A stretch of DNA of 38,123 nucleotides from Acidimicrobiaceae bacterium (GTDB lineage: Bacteria; Actinomycetota; Acidimicrobiia; Acidimicrobiales; Poriferisodalaceae). Under the pieces are notes generated by a model. It ran no database searches. It had not been told where the DNA came from and saw nothing but the letters and a program-made list of their open reading frames with translations. A program made the position numbers and the translations under genes. The stretch spans positions 1 through 38,123 of the forward strand of contig JAPOPC010000061.1 of the NCBI GenBank assembly GCA_026713105.1, given 5' to 3'. The stretch's first letter is position 1, and each line of letters starts with the position of its first letter. Below are positions 7,562 through 14,962 of the stretch, in pieces.

Positions 7562-8922
7562 TGCGCACGGTCCGGGCATTTCGGTCGAGGCGAGACCGGC
7601 GACACGCCGACCCGGCAGCGCCGGACGATCTCGCTCGCAACGGTCGAGATCGGCACTGGCCGGGGGCGCGCTCCATCATCCTCGACGGCATCTCCCACTC
7701 CTACACCCAGGCTCCGCCGCTCGGTTCCTCCGATAGCGGTGACCTCACCGACGAGATTTCCGGGAGCTGCTACTCGGTGCAGGACCTGTCCCTGCATGTC
7801 GCGCCGGGTGAATCCGTTGCATTGCTCGGCCCCAGCGGCTGCGGCAAGACCACGCTGCTGCGACTCATCGCCGGGCTGGAACGCCCCCTCGACGGCACCA
7901 TTCAGCTCGGCGACAGGTTCGTCTCGGGACCGTCGGGACGGGGCGGCACATGGGTGGCACCTGAGTCACGCCGAGTCGGGATGGTCTTTCAGGACTGGGC
8001 CCTGTTCCCTCATCTCACCGTGGGCCGCAACGTCGGCTACGGGCTTGAGCGGTCCAAGCGAACCCCCGACCGCATCGCCGAAGCGCTCGAATTGGTGGGT
8101 CTCGGCGGCTTTGCCGAACGCATGCCCGCAACACTCTCCGGCGGGCAGCAGCAGCGTGTCGCGTTGGCGCGTGCGCTTGCACCGCGCCCGGGCGTGCTCC
8201 TGCTGGACGAGCCGTTCTCCAATCTGGACTCGTCGCTGCGCGAGGACGTTCGCAGCGAGGTTCGCCGGCTGCTGATCGAACTGGGCATCACGGCGGTCTT
8301 TGTGACCCACGACCAGGACGAGGCCTTTGTCGTCGGCGACCGGGTCGGCGTGCTCTGCGAGGGCCGCCTCGCACAGATCGACACGCCCGATGGCCTCTAC
8401 CGACGCCCAACAGATCCGTTCGTCGCAGACTTCGTGGGCACGGCATCTTGGCTGCGCTGTACGGCCTCTGGCGGAGTCGCGCACACAACGCTGGGCCGCC
8501 TGCCGCTCGGCGGAGCAGACGCTGCGAACACCAACGGCACGCATTCCGACGTACGCGCAGCCGATGCAGCGACTGATTCCGTGACCGGCCCGGTGGATGT
8601 GATGCTCCGTCCCGAACAGCTGCGTCTGGCACCGGGAACCGCGGCGGAGGTCGAGCTCGTGGAGTTCTACGGGCACGATTCGATGGTGGTGGCGAACCTC
8701 GACGGCACCCATCTGCGGGTGCGCTGCGGGCCCGATCCGAACGTCCGGCGCGGCGATGTCGTCGCAGTCGAGTTCATCGGCACCGATGTCGTCGCATTCG
8801 CCCCACGCGGCCAGTCCGCACACAGCCTCTTCGAGGAAACCCTGGAGCGAGCCGAGGTGCGAAACCCCGCGGGAACCGACAGCTCACCTACTCCTGCCGA
8901 ATTGGAACTCTTCGCCGACTGA
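7561..8922 (+). CDS. ABC transporter ATP-binding protein (Fe3+/polyamine/thiamine-type importer ATPase with TOBE domain)
   Basis: The GTG at 7561 gives 453 residues; the frame is open for 49 codons further upstream but lacks a ribosome site there. ATPase signatures are all present: Walker A GPSGCGKT (90-97), Q-loop Gln144, LSGGQ (192-196), Walker B LLLDEP (213-218) and the switch His250. A C-terminal TOBE-like region (VMLRPEQLRLAPG and following) is typical of FbpC/PotA/CysA-type importers. The first ~37 residues are Arg/Asp-rich and unlike the family, so the start is uncertain. No permease or binding-protein gene lies beside it, so its partners must be encoded elsewhere. Both neighbours are on the opposite strand, so it is transcribed alone. 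Confidence 0.85.
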   Translation: MRTVRAFRSRRDRRHADPAAPDDLARNGRDRHWPGARSIILDGISHSYTQAPPLGSSDSGDLTDEISGSCYSVQDLSLHVAPGESVALLGPSGCGKTTLLRLIAGLERPLDGTIQLGDRFVSGPSGRGGTWVAPESRRVGMVFQDWALFPHLTVGRNVGYGLERSKRTPDRIAEALELVGLGGFAERMPATLSGGQQQRVALARALAPRPGVLLLDEPFSNLDSSLREDVRSEVRRLLIELGITAVFVTHDQDEAFVVGDRVGVLCEGRLAQIDTPDGLYRRPTDPFVADFVGTASWLRCTASGGVAHTTLGRLPLGGADAANTNGTHSDVRAADAATDSVTGPVDVMLRPEQLRLAPGTAAEVELVEFYGHDSMVVANLDGTHLRVRCGPDPNVRRGDVVAVEFIGTDVVAFAPRGQSAHSLFEETLERAEVRNPAGTDSSPTPAELELFAD

Positions 8923-8992
8923 TCGGCGGACCCGCTGTCGGGGATCTGACCCCAAGATCGAGCAGCGCCATCAGGCCGAGAGCGCGACCACT

Positions 8993-9010
8993 GCGGGCCG
9001 CTCAGCCCGC
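8993..9010. terminator. Hairpin at the convergent ABC ATPase/luciferase-like junction
   Basis: Arms GCGGGC (8993-8998) and GCCCGC (9005-9010) enclose a 6-nt loop. The loop contains TCA at 9002-9004, the TGA stop of the minus-strand gene. A weaker GGGG/CCCC hairpin lies at 8940-8953. No T-run follows in either direction. Confidence 0.35.
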
Positions 9011-9901
9011 GCGCAGCGGAGCGATGACCTGCTCTGCAAATCGATGCGCTGGCTCGGCGCTGTCAGGGTTGCCGAAATCGAGCACGAAGTGGCGAATACC
9101 GACGTCCACCAAGGAGGCCAAGAACTCGACGTACTCGGCCGACTCGCTGTCAGTGGTGGGCAGTGCGCGTTCAACGGTGGTCGACATCTCCAGGCCGGCC
9201 GGATCGCGTCCGAGCCGCTCGAGCTCATCTGCCACGATCCCGCACTTGCGGCGCAGCGCCTCGATATCTCGCCGCCAGGGCGTGTTCCAGATATCGGCAT
9301 GGCGGGCCGCCACCCGTAGGCCGATCTGCTCTCCTGAGGCGCCGATGCAGATGGGCGGGGCAACCTCGGGCAGCGGCGGCGCCGCCGCACCATCGATGCG
9401 GTAGTACTCGCCTTCGAAGCTCGGGTCGTCCTGCGTCCACATCAATCGGCAGATCGTGATGACCTCTTCGAGCTGGGCGAAGCGCACTTTGGGCGACGGG
9501 AATTCGTAGCCGTACGCCTCGTACTCGTCGCCGCGCCAACCGGCTCCGATGCCCAGGATGAAGCGGTTGCCAGACAAGTACTGCAGCGTCGCCGCCATCT
9601 TCGCCGTCAGCGCCGGCGGCCGGTAGCCGTGCCCGAGCACGTGATGGCACAGCTGCACCCCGTCGAGGCGCGCCGCACACCAGGTGATCGTCGTCCAGGC
9701 CTCGAGGAACGGGTCGGTCTTAGCGTCGAACCCGTAGAAGTGGTCGGCAATCCACAGCGAGTCGAAGTGCTCGATCACCTCGGGCAGGAGCCACTCCACC
9801 TGGTCGGCCACGATCGACCGGTGGTTGCTCCAGCGGTTGCCGATGCACGGCGACAACCATCCGAATCGAAGTGCCCTTGAAGCGTCCGCAGTGTCGTTCA
9901 C
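9002..9901 (-). CDS. LLM class (luciferase-like, probably F420-dependent) oxidoreductase
   Basis: 299 residues from a GTG at 9901-9899. The TIM-barrel pattern of bacterial luciferase-like flavin/F420 enzymes is clear: FDSLWIADHFYG near residue 46-57, LCHHVLGHGYRPPALTAK, LQYLSGNRFILGIGAGWRGDEYEAYG, a segment on WTQDDPSFEGEYY and PPICIGASGEQ. The last motifs are typical of the actinobacterial F420-dependent group. It could reduce or oxygenate a small organic substrate; cofactor and substrate are inferred only from the family. A TAGCGT box lies 6 nt before the GTG, so the transcript is probably leaderless. Confidence 0.88.
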   Translation of the reverse strand: MNDTADASRALRFGWLSPCIGNRWSNHRSIVADQVEWLLPEVIEHFDSLWIADHFYGFDAKTDPFLEAWTTITWCAARLDGVQLCHHVLGHGYRPPALTAKMAATLQYLSGNRFILGIGAGWRGDEYEAYGYEFPSPKVRFAQLEEVITICRLMWTQDDPSFEGEYYRIDGAAAPPLPEVAPPICIGASGEQIGLRVAARHADIWNTPWRRDIEALRRKCGIVADELERLGRDPAGLEMSTTVERALPTTDSESAEYVEFLASLVDVGIRHFVLDFGNPDSAEPAHRFAEQVIAPLRAG

Positions 9902-9913
9902 CGCGTCACGCTA
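9899..9913 (-). promoter_or_regulatory. -10 box TAGCGT with leaderless GTG start
   Basis: On the complement, TAGCGT (9913-9908) is followed by 6 nt and the GTG (9901-9899). No ribosome binding site is visible. The same hexamer is part of the palindrome before the Rieske alpha gene at 36378. Confidence 0.45.
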
Positions 9914-9938
9914 ATCGTGTCCCTCGCCGGTGCCCTGA

Positions 9939-10703
9939 TCACAGCGGCAACTTTCCCTCAACCGAATGCAACGCTGCCTTGCGCTCGGCAACATCGGGGA
10001 GCACTTCGGTGACGAGTGCCCAGAAAGCCGGTCCGTGGTTCCGCTCCGTCAGATGCGCCAACTCGTGAACCACGACGTAGTCGAGGAGTCGCGGCTCCAG
10101 CATCACGAGCCGCCAGTTGAACCGGAGAGCACCGTCAGCGGCGCAACTTCCCCAGCGCCTGCGCTGATCCCCGATGAGCACTTCAGGCTTGGAGCCACGC
10201 CCCAGGTCGGGCCACCATCGCTCGACGCTCGTCGAGACGTGCTCGAGTGCACGGAGCCAATACCACTCGTTGACGGCGCTGCGAATCTCGTTCGCAACAT
10301 CCTCTTCCGCCACCTCAAATGGCAAGAACACCTGCAATTCCCACGGTCGGAAACGCACGTCGACTTCGAGAACGACGCCATTCTCGACGACGACTTTCAG
10401 GTCTCGCCCAAGGTAAGGCAGCGAACTGGGCAGTTCGCTCGGGCTCGGTGCAGCGCGGGCTGCGGCCAATCGATCAAGGATCCAACGCGCTTTCTGCCGG
10501 ACGAACCCGTGTATCTCGTCGGGAGGCGTCGCTACGGGCACTGCTACACGGACACCGTCTGGCCCCACACTGAGTTGCATCGTCTTGTGCCGCCGCGTGC
10601 TGCGCCTGACCTCGAAACCGATGACAGCGTCACCGAATCGGATCTGGTCGAACTCGGAGAACATCACCCCGCGATAGTGCCCTCTCGCGCGGGCAGGATT
10701 CAT
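9939..10703 (-). CDS. YgjP/M48-like zinc metallopeptidase (DUF45 family)
   Basis: 254 residues from an ATG at 10703; Met14 at 10664 is an alternative start nearer the conserved region. The conserved YgjP core is present: RRSTRRHKTMQLSV (33-46), RRRWGSC (181-187), FNWRLVML (195-202) and the zinc site HELAH (213-217, His213, Glu214, His217), followed by NHGPAFW (222-228), where His223 is the likely third ligand. Members are cytosolic WLM/SprT-like zinc peptidases, often encoded near restriction or repair genes, with poorly known targets. Here it stands between unrelated metabolic genes. The family is secure, the role is not. Confidence 0.9.
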   Translation of the reverse strand: MNPARARGHYRGVMFSEFDQIRFGDAVIGFEVRRSTRRHKTMQLSVGPDGVRVAVPVATPPDEIHGFVRQKARWILDRLAAARAAPSPSELPSSLPYLGRDLKVVVENGVVLEVDVRFRPWELQVFLPFEVAEEDVANEIRSAVNEWYWLRALEHVSTSVERWWPDLGRGSKPEVLIGDQRRRWGSCAADGALRFNWRLVMLEPRLLDYVVVHELAHLTERNHGPAFWALVTEVLPDVAERKAALHSVEGKLPL

Positions 10704-10737
10704 CTCATTTTCTGGAAGTCCTCATGTTTGCACCGGT

Positions 10738-10758
10738 ACGGGCTCGCGCCGGGCCCGT
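10738..10758 (-). terminator. Possible hairpin after the carboxyltransferase gene
   Basis: ACGGGC (10738-10743) and GCCCGT (10753-10758) form a 6-bp perfect stem with a 9-nt loop, between the end of the carboxyltransferase gene and the start of the metallopeptidase gene, both on the minus strand. No T-run. Such short GC stems arise easily at this base composition. Confidence 0.25.
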
Positions 10759-10767
10759 CGCGTCGCG

Positions 10768-10797
10768 CGCACGGCGCGTCAGGGACGCACGGCGCGT
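10768..10797. repeat. 12-bp direct repeat around the carboxyltransferase stop codon
   Basis: CGCACGGCGCGT is present at 10768-10779 and again at 10786-10797, an 18-bp unit. The TGA stop of the carboxyltransferase (complement of 10779-10781) lies at the join, so the duplication has reshaped the last codons or the 3' end. Confidence 0.6.
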
Positions 10798-12383
10798 TTA
10801 TTCGGTCGGCCAGCCAGCTCAGCGAGCACCGGCTGCGCCAGCTTGACGAATGTGCAGGCCAGCCGGCGGGTCTCACGGGGATCGATGAGGTCCACGACAT
10901 CGCCGTGCATCGCCGCCTTGAACGGCGAGCGCAGCCGCAGCAACCGTTCCTCGATCATCTCTCGGTGGGCTTCAGGGTCGGGTGCGGCATCGATCTCGCG
11001 TCGATACGCCGCCGCTACGCCGCCCTCGATGGGAATGCCGCCCCACTCCCCCGCTGGCCACCCGAAACGCAGGTTGAGCGCATGGGGCAAACCGATGCTG
11101 TTCGGTGCATCGGCAGCCACGCCGTAGGACTTGCGTACGTTGAACTCCACCTTCGGCACGCTCGCTTCTGCCGATGCGATCAGCGCGCGCACGCCGCGTC
11201 GCATCGTGGCCTTGCGCTCCGCAGCAGAGCCCAGCATGAATCCCGGCATGTCCAAGAAGATCACCATCGGCAGATTGAATGCGTCGCACAGGTCCACGAA
11301 GTGCGCGTACTTGTCGGCACCGTCGCCGTCCATGGCTCCGGCCAGCCGCATCGGGTCACTGCCGACGACACCCACGCTGTAGCCGTCGAGCCGAGCGAAA
11401 CCGGTGATGATCGCTCCGGCGTAGTGACGGCGCATCTCGAAGAACTCGCCGTTGTCGACGACGTGGCGGATGAGCGCCCGGGCGTCATAGCCGGCCCGGC
11501 GGTTCGTGGGGATGATGTTCAGCAGCTCCTCGGGCCGCCGATCCGGCGGGTCGCCGGTGTCCACCCGAGGCGCCACCTGCGACACCGTGTTCGGCAGGTA
11601 CGAGAGGAACTGCTTGATCTGGTCGAACGCGTCCTCCTCGCTCTCGGCCACGTTGTCGACCTGGCCGCTCTCGTACACGTGCATCCGATAACCGCCGAGT
11701 TCCTCCTTGGACAGGTTCTCGCCCGTGGCCCGCTGCACCACGGGAGGCCCCGACGGGAAGATCTGCGACTGGCCCTTCACCATCACCGTGAAGTGCGACA
11801 TCAGGGCCGCAGCCGCAGGCCAGCCTGCAACCGACCCCATGATCCCTGCGGCCACCGGCACCTTGGTGAGCATCTCCACGCCTTGCCACCACATGTCGCC
11901 CGAGGGCAGGGCCATCTGGCCCGACTCCTCGTCGGATCGAGAGCTGTGGCCGACCCCCTCGCGCAGTTGCACATACGGGATGCCGTAGGTGATGGCCAGC
12001 GGTTGGGCGAATTGGTGTGGGATCTTGTGGACGTTGTGCGGGCTACCACCCGAGATGGTGAAGTCGTCGCCGCCGATCGCGACCGGCCGGCCGTCGAGCT
12101 CGGCAAGTCCCATCACGTAGCCACCGGGCGTGAACCCGATGATGTTCCCTTCGTCGTCGTACTCCGGGCCGCCCATGAGCCCGCCCATCTCGATGAACGA
12201 GCCCGGGTCGGCCATCTTGGCAATGCGCTCGCGCACCGTGTAGCGGCCGCCCTGATGCTGGCGCTCGATGCGTTCAGACCCGCCCATCTCCGAGGCCAGC
12301 TCCTTGAGATACGCAATCTCCGCGATCGCGTCCTCCCAGCTCATCCCCGGCTTCCAAGTCTCCCGATCCGGATCAACTGGCAT
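10779..12383 (-). CDS. Acyl-CoA carboxylase carboxyltransferase (beta) subunit
   Basis: Start chosen at the ATG 12383-12381, which has GGAG 7 nt upstream, giving 534 residues; an ATG 12 codons earlier (12419) lacks a clear site. This is the carboxyltransferase subunit of a biotin-dependent acyl-CoA carboxylase: GGSERIERQHQGGRYTVRER near the N-terminus, GGSPHNVHKIPHQF, GVGHSSRSDEESGQ, IIPTNRRAGYDAR between the two crotonase-like halves, and PMVIFLDMPGFMLGSAAE with SYGVAADAPNS in the C-terminal half. It moves CO2 from carboxybiotin to an acyl-CoA (acetyl, propionyl, methylcrotonyl or geranyl type). No biotin carboxylase or carrier gene is in the window. The neighbouring acyl-CoA dehydrogenase suggests branched-chain or terpenoid acid breakdown, which is inference. 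Confidence 0.88.
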   Translation of the reverse strand: MPVDPDRETWKPGMSWEDAIAEIAYLKELASEMGGSERIERQHQGGRYTVRERIAKMADPGSFIEMGGLMGGPEYDDEGNIIGFTPGGYVMGLAELDGRPVAIGGDDFTISGGSPHNVHKIPHQFAQPLAITYGIPYVQLREGVGHSSRSDEESGQMALPSGDMWWQGVEMLTKVPVAAGIMGSVAGWPAAAALMSHFTVMVKGQSQIFPSGPPVVQRATGENLSKEELGGYRMHVYESGQVDNVAESEEDAFDQIKQFLSYLPNTVSQVAPRVDTGDPPDRRPEELLNIIPTNRRAGYDARALIRHVVDNGEFFEMRRHYAGAIITGFARLDGYSVGVVGSDPMRLAGAMDGDGADKYAHFVDLCDAFNLPMVIFLDMPGFMLGSAAERKATMRRGVRALIASAEASVPKVEFNVRKSYGVAADAPNSIGLPHALNLRFGWPAGEWGGIPIEGGVAAAYRREIDAAPDPEAHREMIEERLLRLRSPFKAAMHGDVVDLIDPRETRRLACTFVKLAQPVLAELAGRPNKRAVRP

Positions 12384-12456
12384 CCGTGCGCTCCGTTCTT
12401 CCCACGCAAGAAACGACATCGCTCAGCGTGCAGACACGTGAACGCCATGTACTTCG

Positions 12457-12500
12457 CCTCAGCATGGCTACGAATGTATGGGGCGCTAGCGATCCCTGCC
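12457..12500 (-). promoter_or_regulatory. Promoter element GCCCCATACATT upstream of the carboxyltransferase gene
   Basis: The complement of 12484-12473 reads GCCCCATACATT, ending in a TANNNT-type -10 (TACATT). A GCAGG motif lies upstream at the same distance as in the second copy (13744-13733, before the acyl-CoA dehydrogenase gene). It also overlaps the ligase remnant's stop region. This is probably a shared sigma-factor or regulator site. Confidence 0.45.
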
Positions 12501-12548
12501 GCGCTCACGCAGCTCGGTCTTGAGCACCTTGCCGGTGGAGACGAGGAA
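12486..12548 (-). pseudogene. Remnant of an acyl-CoA synthetase/AMP-ligase C-terminus (about 20 codons)
   Basis: The complement of 12548-12486 encodes FLVSTGKVLKTELRERG and three more residues, then TAG. STGKVLKTELRERG is the standard end of class I adenylate-forming enzymes and carries the conserved lysine of the C-terminal lid. The codon immediately before it is an in-frame TAG, and no ligase sequence is visible in the remaining ~50 bp up to the acyl-CoA dehydrogenase stop. The rest of a ligase gene therefore seems to have been deleted. It is too short to be functional. Confidence 0.6.
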
Positions 12549-12595
12549 CTAGTACGGTTGGATGTTTCCCCCACTGGGCGCCTGCACTGCGGGCC

Positions 12596-13723
12596 TCACC
12601 TTTCGATTGTGGGTTCACGGGGCAGACCGAGCAGCCGCTCGCCGATGATGTTGCGTTGCACTTCGCTGGTGCCGCCGCCGATGGTGAGCGCTCGGCTGAA
12701 CAGGTAGCCCCAGTGCCACGGATCCAGCTCTTCGGCCTCGGAATCTTGGAGGCCAACCATCCCATCGGGCCCCGAGAGGTCCTTGACGAGAGTCATCAGA
12801 TCCTGGCCATGGACATCGGCAAGCGCTTTGCGGATTGAGGCGACGGGTCCAGGATCGGCGCCGGTCATCATGGCGTCGACGATCTTGTCGCTGAGCAGCT
12901 CGATGACCTTGGTCTCGCTGCGAAGACGGGCCGCCCGCTGACGCGTGAGCGGATCGGCACCGGCGCCCCCGGCTCGAATCTCGGCGAAGCACTCGTCGGG
13001 ATCAGGCCCCATCCCCCACAAGACACCGCCCTCGCTCAGCGAGACCCGCTCGTTGCCGAGCGTGACCTGGGCCAGCCTCCAGCCCTCGTTCTCAGGCCCG
13101 ATTCGGTTCTCGGCCGGGATGCGAACGTCGGTGAGAAAGGTCTCATTGAAGTGGTTGCCACCGGTCATCTCAATGATCTTGCGGATCTCGATGCCGGGGG
13201 TCTTCATGTCCAGGACGAAGTAAGAGATCCCCTTGTGCTTGGGCGCTGCAGGGTCTGTACGGGCTAGGAGGATCGCCCAATCCGAGCGGTTTGCCCACGT
13301 CGACCAGACCTTCTGGCCGTTGACCACGTACTCGTCGCCGTCGCGCTCGGCTCGAGTCCTCAAGGAGGCGAGATCGCTGCCGGCCTCAGGCTCGGAGAAC
13401 AGCTGGCACCACTCGGTTGAGCCGTCGAGGATGCCGGGCAGCCATCGCTTCTGCTGAGCCGGCGTGCCCCCGGCCACGATTGTCGGCCCGGCCCAGCCGA
13501 TGGCGATCGGGCTGTCGGGACGGACTACCCCGGCCTGGGCCAGCTCGTCGTCGACGATCAGCTGCAGCTCGGGGTCGGCCCCGAGCCCCCAGGGCTCCGG
13601 CCAGTGCGGGGCCACATACCCAGCCTCGGCCAATTGGCGGTTCGTCGGCTCAGGGTGACCTTCGAGCCACGCACGGATCTCAAGCCTTCGGGGATCGTCG
13701 TCGGGCGGGAGATGAACGGGCAT
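12596..13723 (-). CDS. Acyl-CoA dehydrogenase (FadE-like)
   Basis: 375 residues from an ATG at 13723. Acyl-CoA dehydrogenase motifs are QLFSEPEAGSDLASLRTRA (107-125), VNGQKVWSTWA (134-144), NHFNETFLTDVRIP, GWRLAQVTLGNERVSL and the C-terminal IGGGTSEVQRNIIGERLLG. It catalyses FAD-dependent alpha,beta-desaturation of an acyl-CoA. Where MCAD-type enzymes carry the catalytic Glu (EGTS motif) this protein has Gly (GGGTS). That resembles actinobacterial FadE proteins that use another base or act as one half of a heteromeric enzyme. A TACATT -10 box 9 nt before the ATG, within a 12-mer shared with the carboxyltransferase gene, implies co-regulation. Divergent from the LimB-like gene. Confidence 0.92.
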   Translation of the reverse strand: MPVHLPPDDDPRRLEIRAWLEGHPEPTNRQLAEAGYVAPHWPEPWGLGADPELQLIVDDELAQAGVVRPDSPIAIGWAGPTIVAGGTPAQQKRWLPGILDGSTEWCQLFSEPEAGSDLASLRTRAERDGDEYVVNGQKVWSTWANRSDWAILLARTDPAAPKHKGISYFVLDMKTPGIEIRKIIEMTGGNHFNETFLTDVRIPAENRIGPENEGWRLAQVTLGNERVSLSEGGVLWGMGPDPDECFAEIRAGGAGADPLTRQRAARLRSETKVIELLSDKIVDAMMTGADPGPVASIRKALADVHGQDLMTLVKDLSGPDGMVGLQDSEAEELDPWHWGYLFSRALTIGGGTSEVQRNIIGERLLGLPREPTIER

Positions 13724-13732
13724 GTCACAGCA

Positions 13733-13760
13733 AATGTATGGGGCCGAGTCGTTGCCTGCT
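13733..13760 (-). promoter_or_regulatory. Promoter element GCCCCATACATT upstream of the acyl-CoA dehydrogenase gene
   Basis: The complement of 13744-13733 reads GCCCCATACATT, identical over 12 bp to the element at 12484-12473, with GCAGG at the same upstream distance (about 13759-13755). TACATT fits TANNNT and leaves only 9 nt to the ATG at 13723, so the leader would be 2-3 nt or absent. Confidence 0.5.
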
Positions 13761-13863
13761 GCGGTCGGAACGCGGGCTCTGCGACCCTTCCATCGCCGTC
13801 GCGGTAAGTTTCGGCCCGAGGCGCCGGTGTTTGCGGTGCCGCCGAGAACGACAGGGGATCACT

Positions 13864-14955
13864 ATGGAGTTGGGACTGTTCACGATGCCGAGCCACCCGC
13901 CCGAGCGCGACTTGCGCGAGGGCTGGGAGTGGGATCTGCAGGTCATCGAGTGGGCTGATGAGTTCGGATTCGGCGAAGCCTGGATCGGCGAGCATCATGC
14001 GGCGAAGTGGGAGCCGCACCCCGCCCCGGATTTGCTGACGATCGAGGCGCTGCGGCGGACCAAGAACATCCGCATCGGTCCCGGCGGATTCCTGTTGCCC
14101 TATTACCACCCTGCCGAGCTGGCCAACCGCATCTCGCTGCTGGATCACATCTCCGAAGGCCGGCTGAATTTCGGTGTCGCCGCCAGCGGCCTCCCCAGCG
14201 ACTGGGAGATGTTCGGCGTCGACGGCATGGCCGGAGAGAACCGCGAGATGACCCAGGAGTCGGTCGAGTTCATCCTGAACCTGTGGAGCCAGGAGCCCGG
14301 CTGGACGCACGACGGCAAGCACTGGAAGGGCTCGGTCCCCCACGGCATGCCCGACATGGAGCTGGTGCATCACCTGCGGCCGCTGCAGCAGCCGCATCCG
14401 CCGATCGGCGTTGCCGGGCTCAACTCGCCGTCGCCGACGCTCGAGATGGCGGGCGAGAAGGGCTGGATCCCGTTGAGCCTGAATCTCAACCCGCAGTACG
14501 TCAGCGGGCACTGGGATTCCTACGAGGCTGGAGCTCGCCGAGCCGGGCGAGAGGTCAGCCGCAGCGACTGGCGGATGGTCCGCGAGGTGTTCGTCGCCCC
14601 CACCGACGAGGAGGCCTGGGAGCTGTCCTACGGCGGGATGATGGGCAGGATGATGACCGACTACTTCATCCCCCTGCTCGGCGCCTTCGACTTCCACAAG
14701 TTCCTTGTGGACGAACGCAATCCACCCGCGGGCGGCGAAGTCACCGTCGAGTACTGCGCCCGCAACAACTGGTTCGTGGGCTCGCCCGAGACCGTCGCTG
14801 CCGACATCGAGAAGGTGTACGCGGACGTCGGCGGGTTCGGTCACCTGTTGCTGTTCTGCTTCGACTATGCCGACAACCCCGATGCGTGGCGTCGTTCGAT
14901 GGACCTGCTGGCCAACGACGTCATGCCCCGCGTGGCGCACCTGACCGGCGACTGA
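13864..14955 (+). CDS. LLM class flavin-dependent monooxygenase, LimB (limonene 1,2-monooxygenase)-like
   Basis: The ATG at 13864 has AGGGG 6 nt upstream and gives 363 residues. The N-terminus MELGLFTMPSHPPERDLREG, EAWIGEHHAAKWEPHPAPD and GGFLLPYYHPAELANRISLLD match the luciferase-like group that includes limonene 1,2-monooxygenase and alkanal monooxygenase-type enzymes. These use reduced flavin and O2 to insert oxygen, for example epoxidising an alkene. Internal motifs SEGRLNFGVAASGLPSDWEMFG and PHPPIGVAGLNSPSPTLEMAG complete the barrel. Together with the epoxide hydrolase-like gene (2675) it suggests alkene or terpene epoxide chemistry, an inference because the genes are 11 kb apart. A Rieske gene starts 7 bp downstream, so the two are likely co-transcribed. 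Confidence 0.88.
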   Translation: MELGLFTMPSHPPERDLREGWEWDLQVIEWADEFGFGEAWIGEHHAAKWEPHPAPDLLTIEALRRTKNIRIGPGGFLLPYYHPAELANRISLLDHISEGRLNFGVAASGLPSDWEMFGVDGMAGENREMTQESVEFILNLWSQEPGWTHDGKHWKGSVPHGMPDMELVHHLRPLQQPHPPIGVAGLNSPSPTLEMAGEKGWIPLSLNLNPQYVSGHWDSYEAGARRAGREVSRSDWRMVREVFVAPTDEEAWELSYGGMMGRMMTDYFIPLLGAFDFHKFLVDERNPPAGGEVTVEYCARNNWFVGSPETVAADIEKVYADVGGFGHLLLFCFDYADNPDAWRRSMDLLANDVMPRVAHLTGD

Positions 14956-14962
14956 GGAGCCG

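Noticed and set aside
9966..12707. A 913-codon open frame on the plus strand, antisense to the metallopeptidase and carboxyltransferase genes
   Set aside because: It matches no family, while the opposite strand encodes two proteins with complete motifs. Long antisense frames are expected in GC-rich DNA with strong third-position bias.
12473..13744. The 12-bp direct repeats as target-site duplications of a mobile element
   Set aside because: The DNA between them is an ordinary acyl-CoA dehydrogenase gene with no transposase or terminal inverted repeats, and both copies sit at promoter positions.
13864..14955. Bioluminescence luciferase
   Set aside because: No luxB, fatty-acid reductase or other lux genes; the sequence fits the LimB-like monooxygenase branch.
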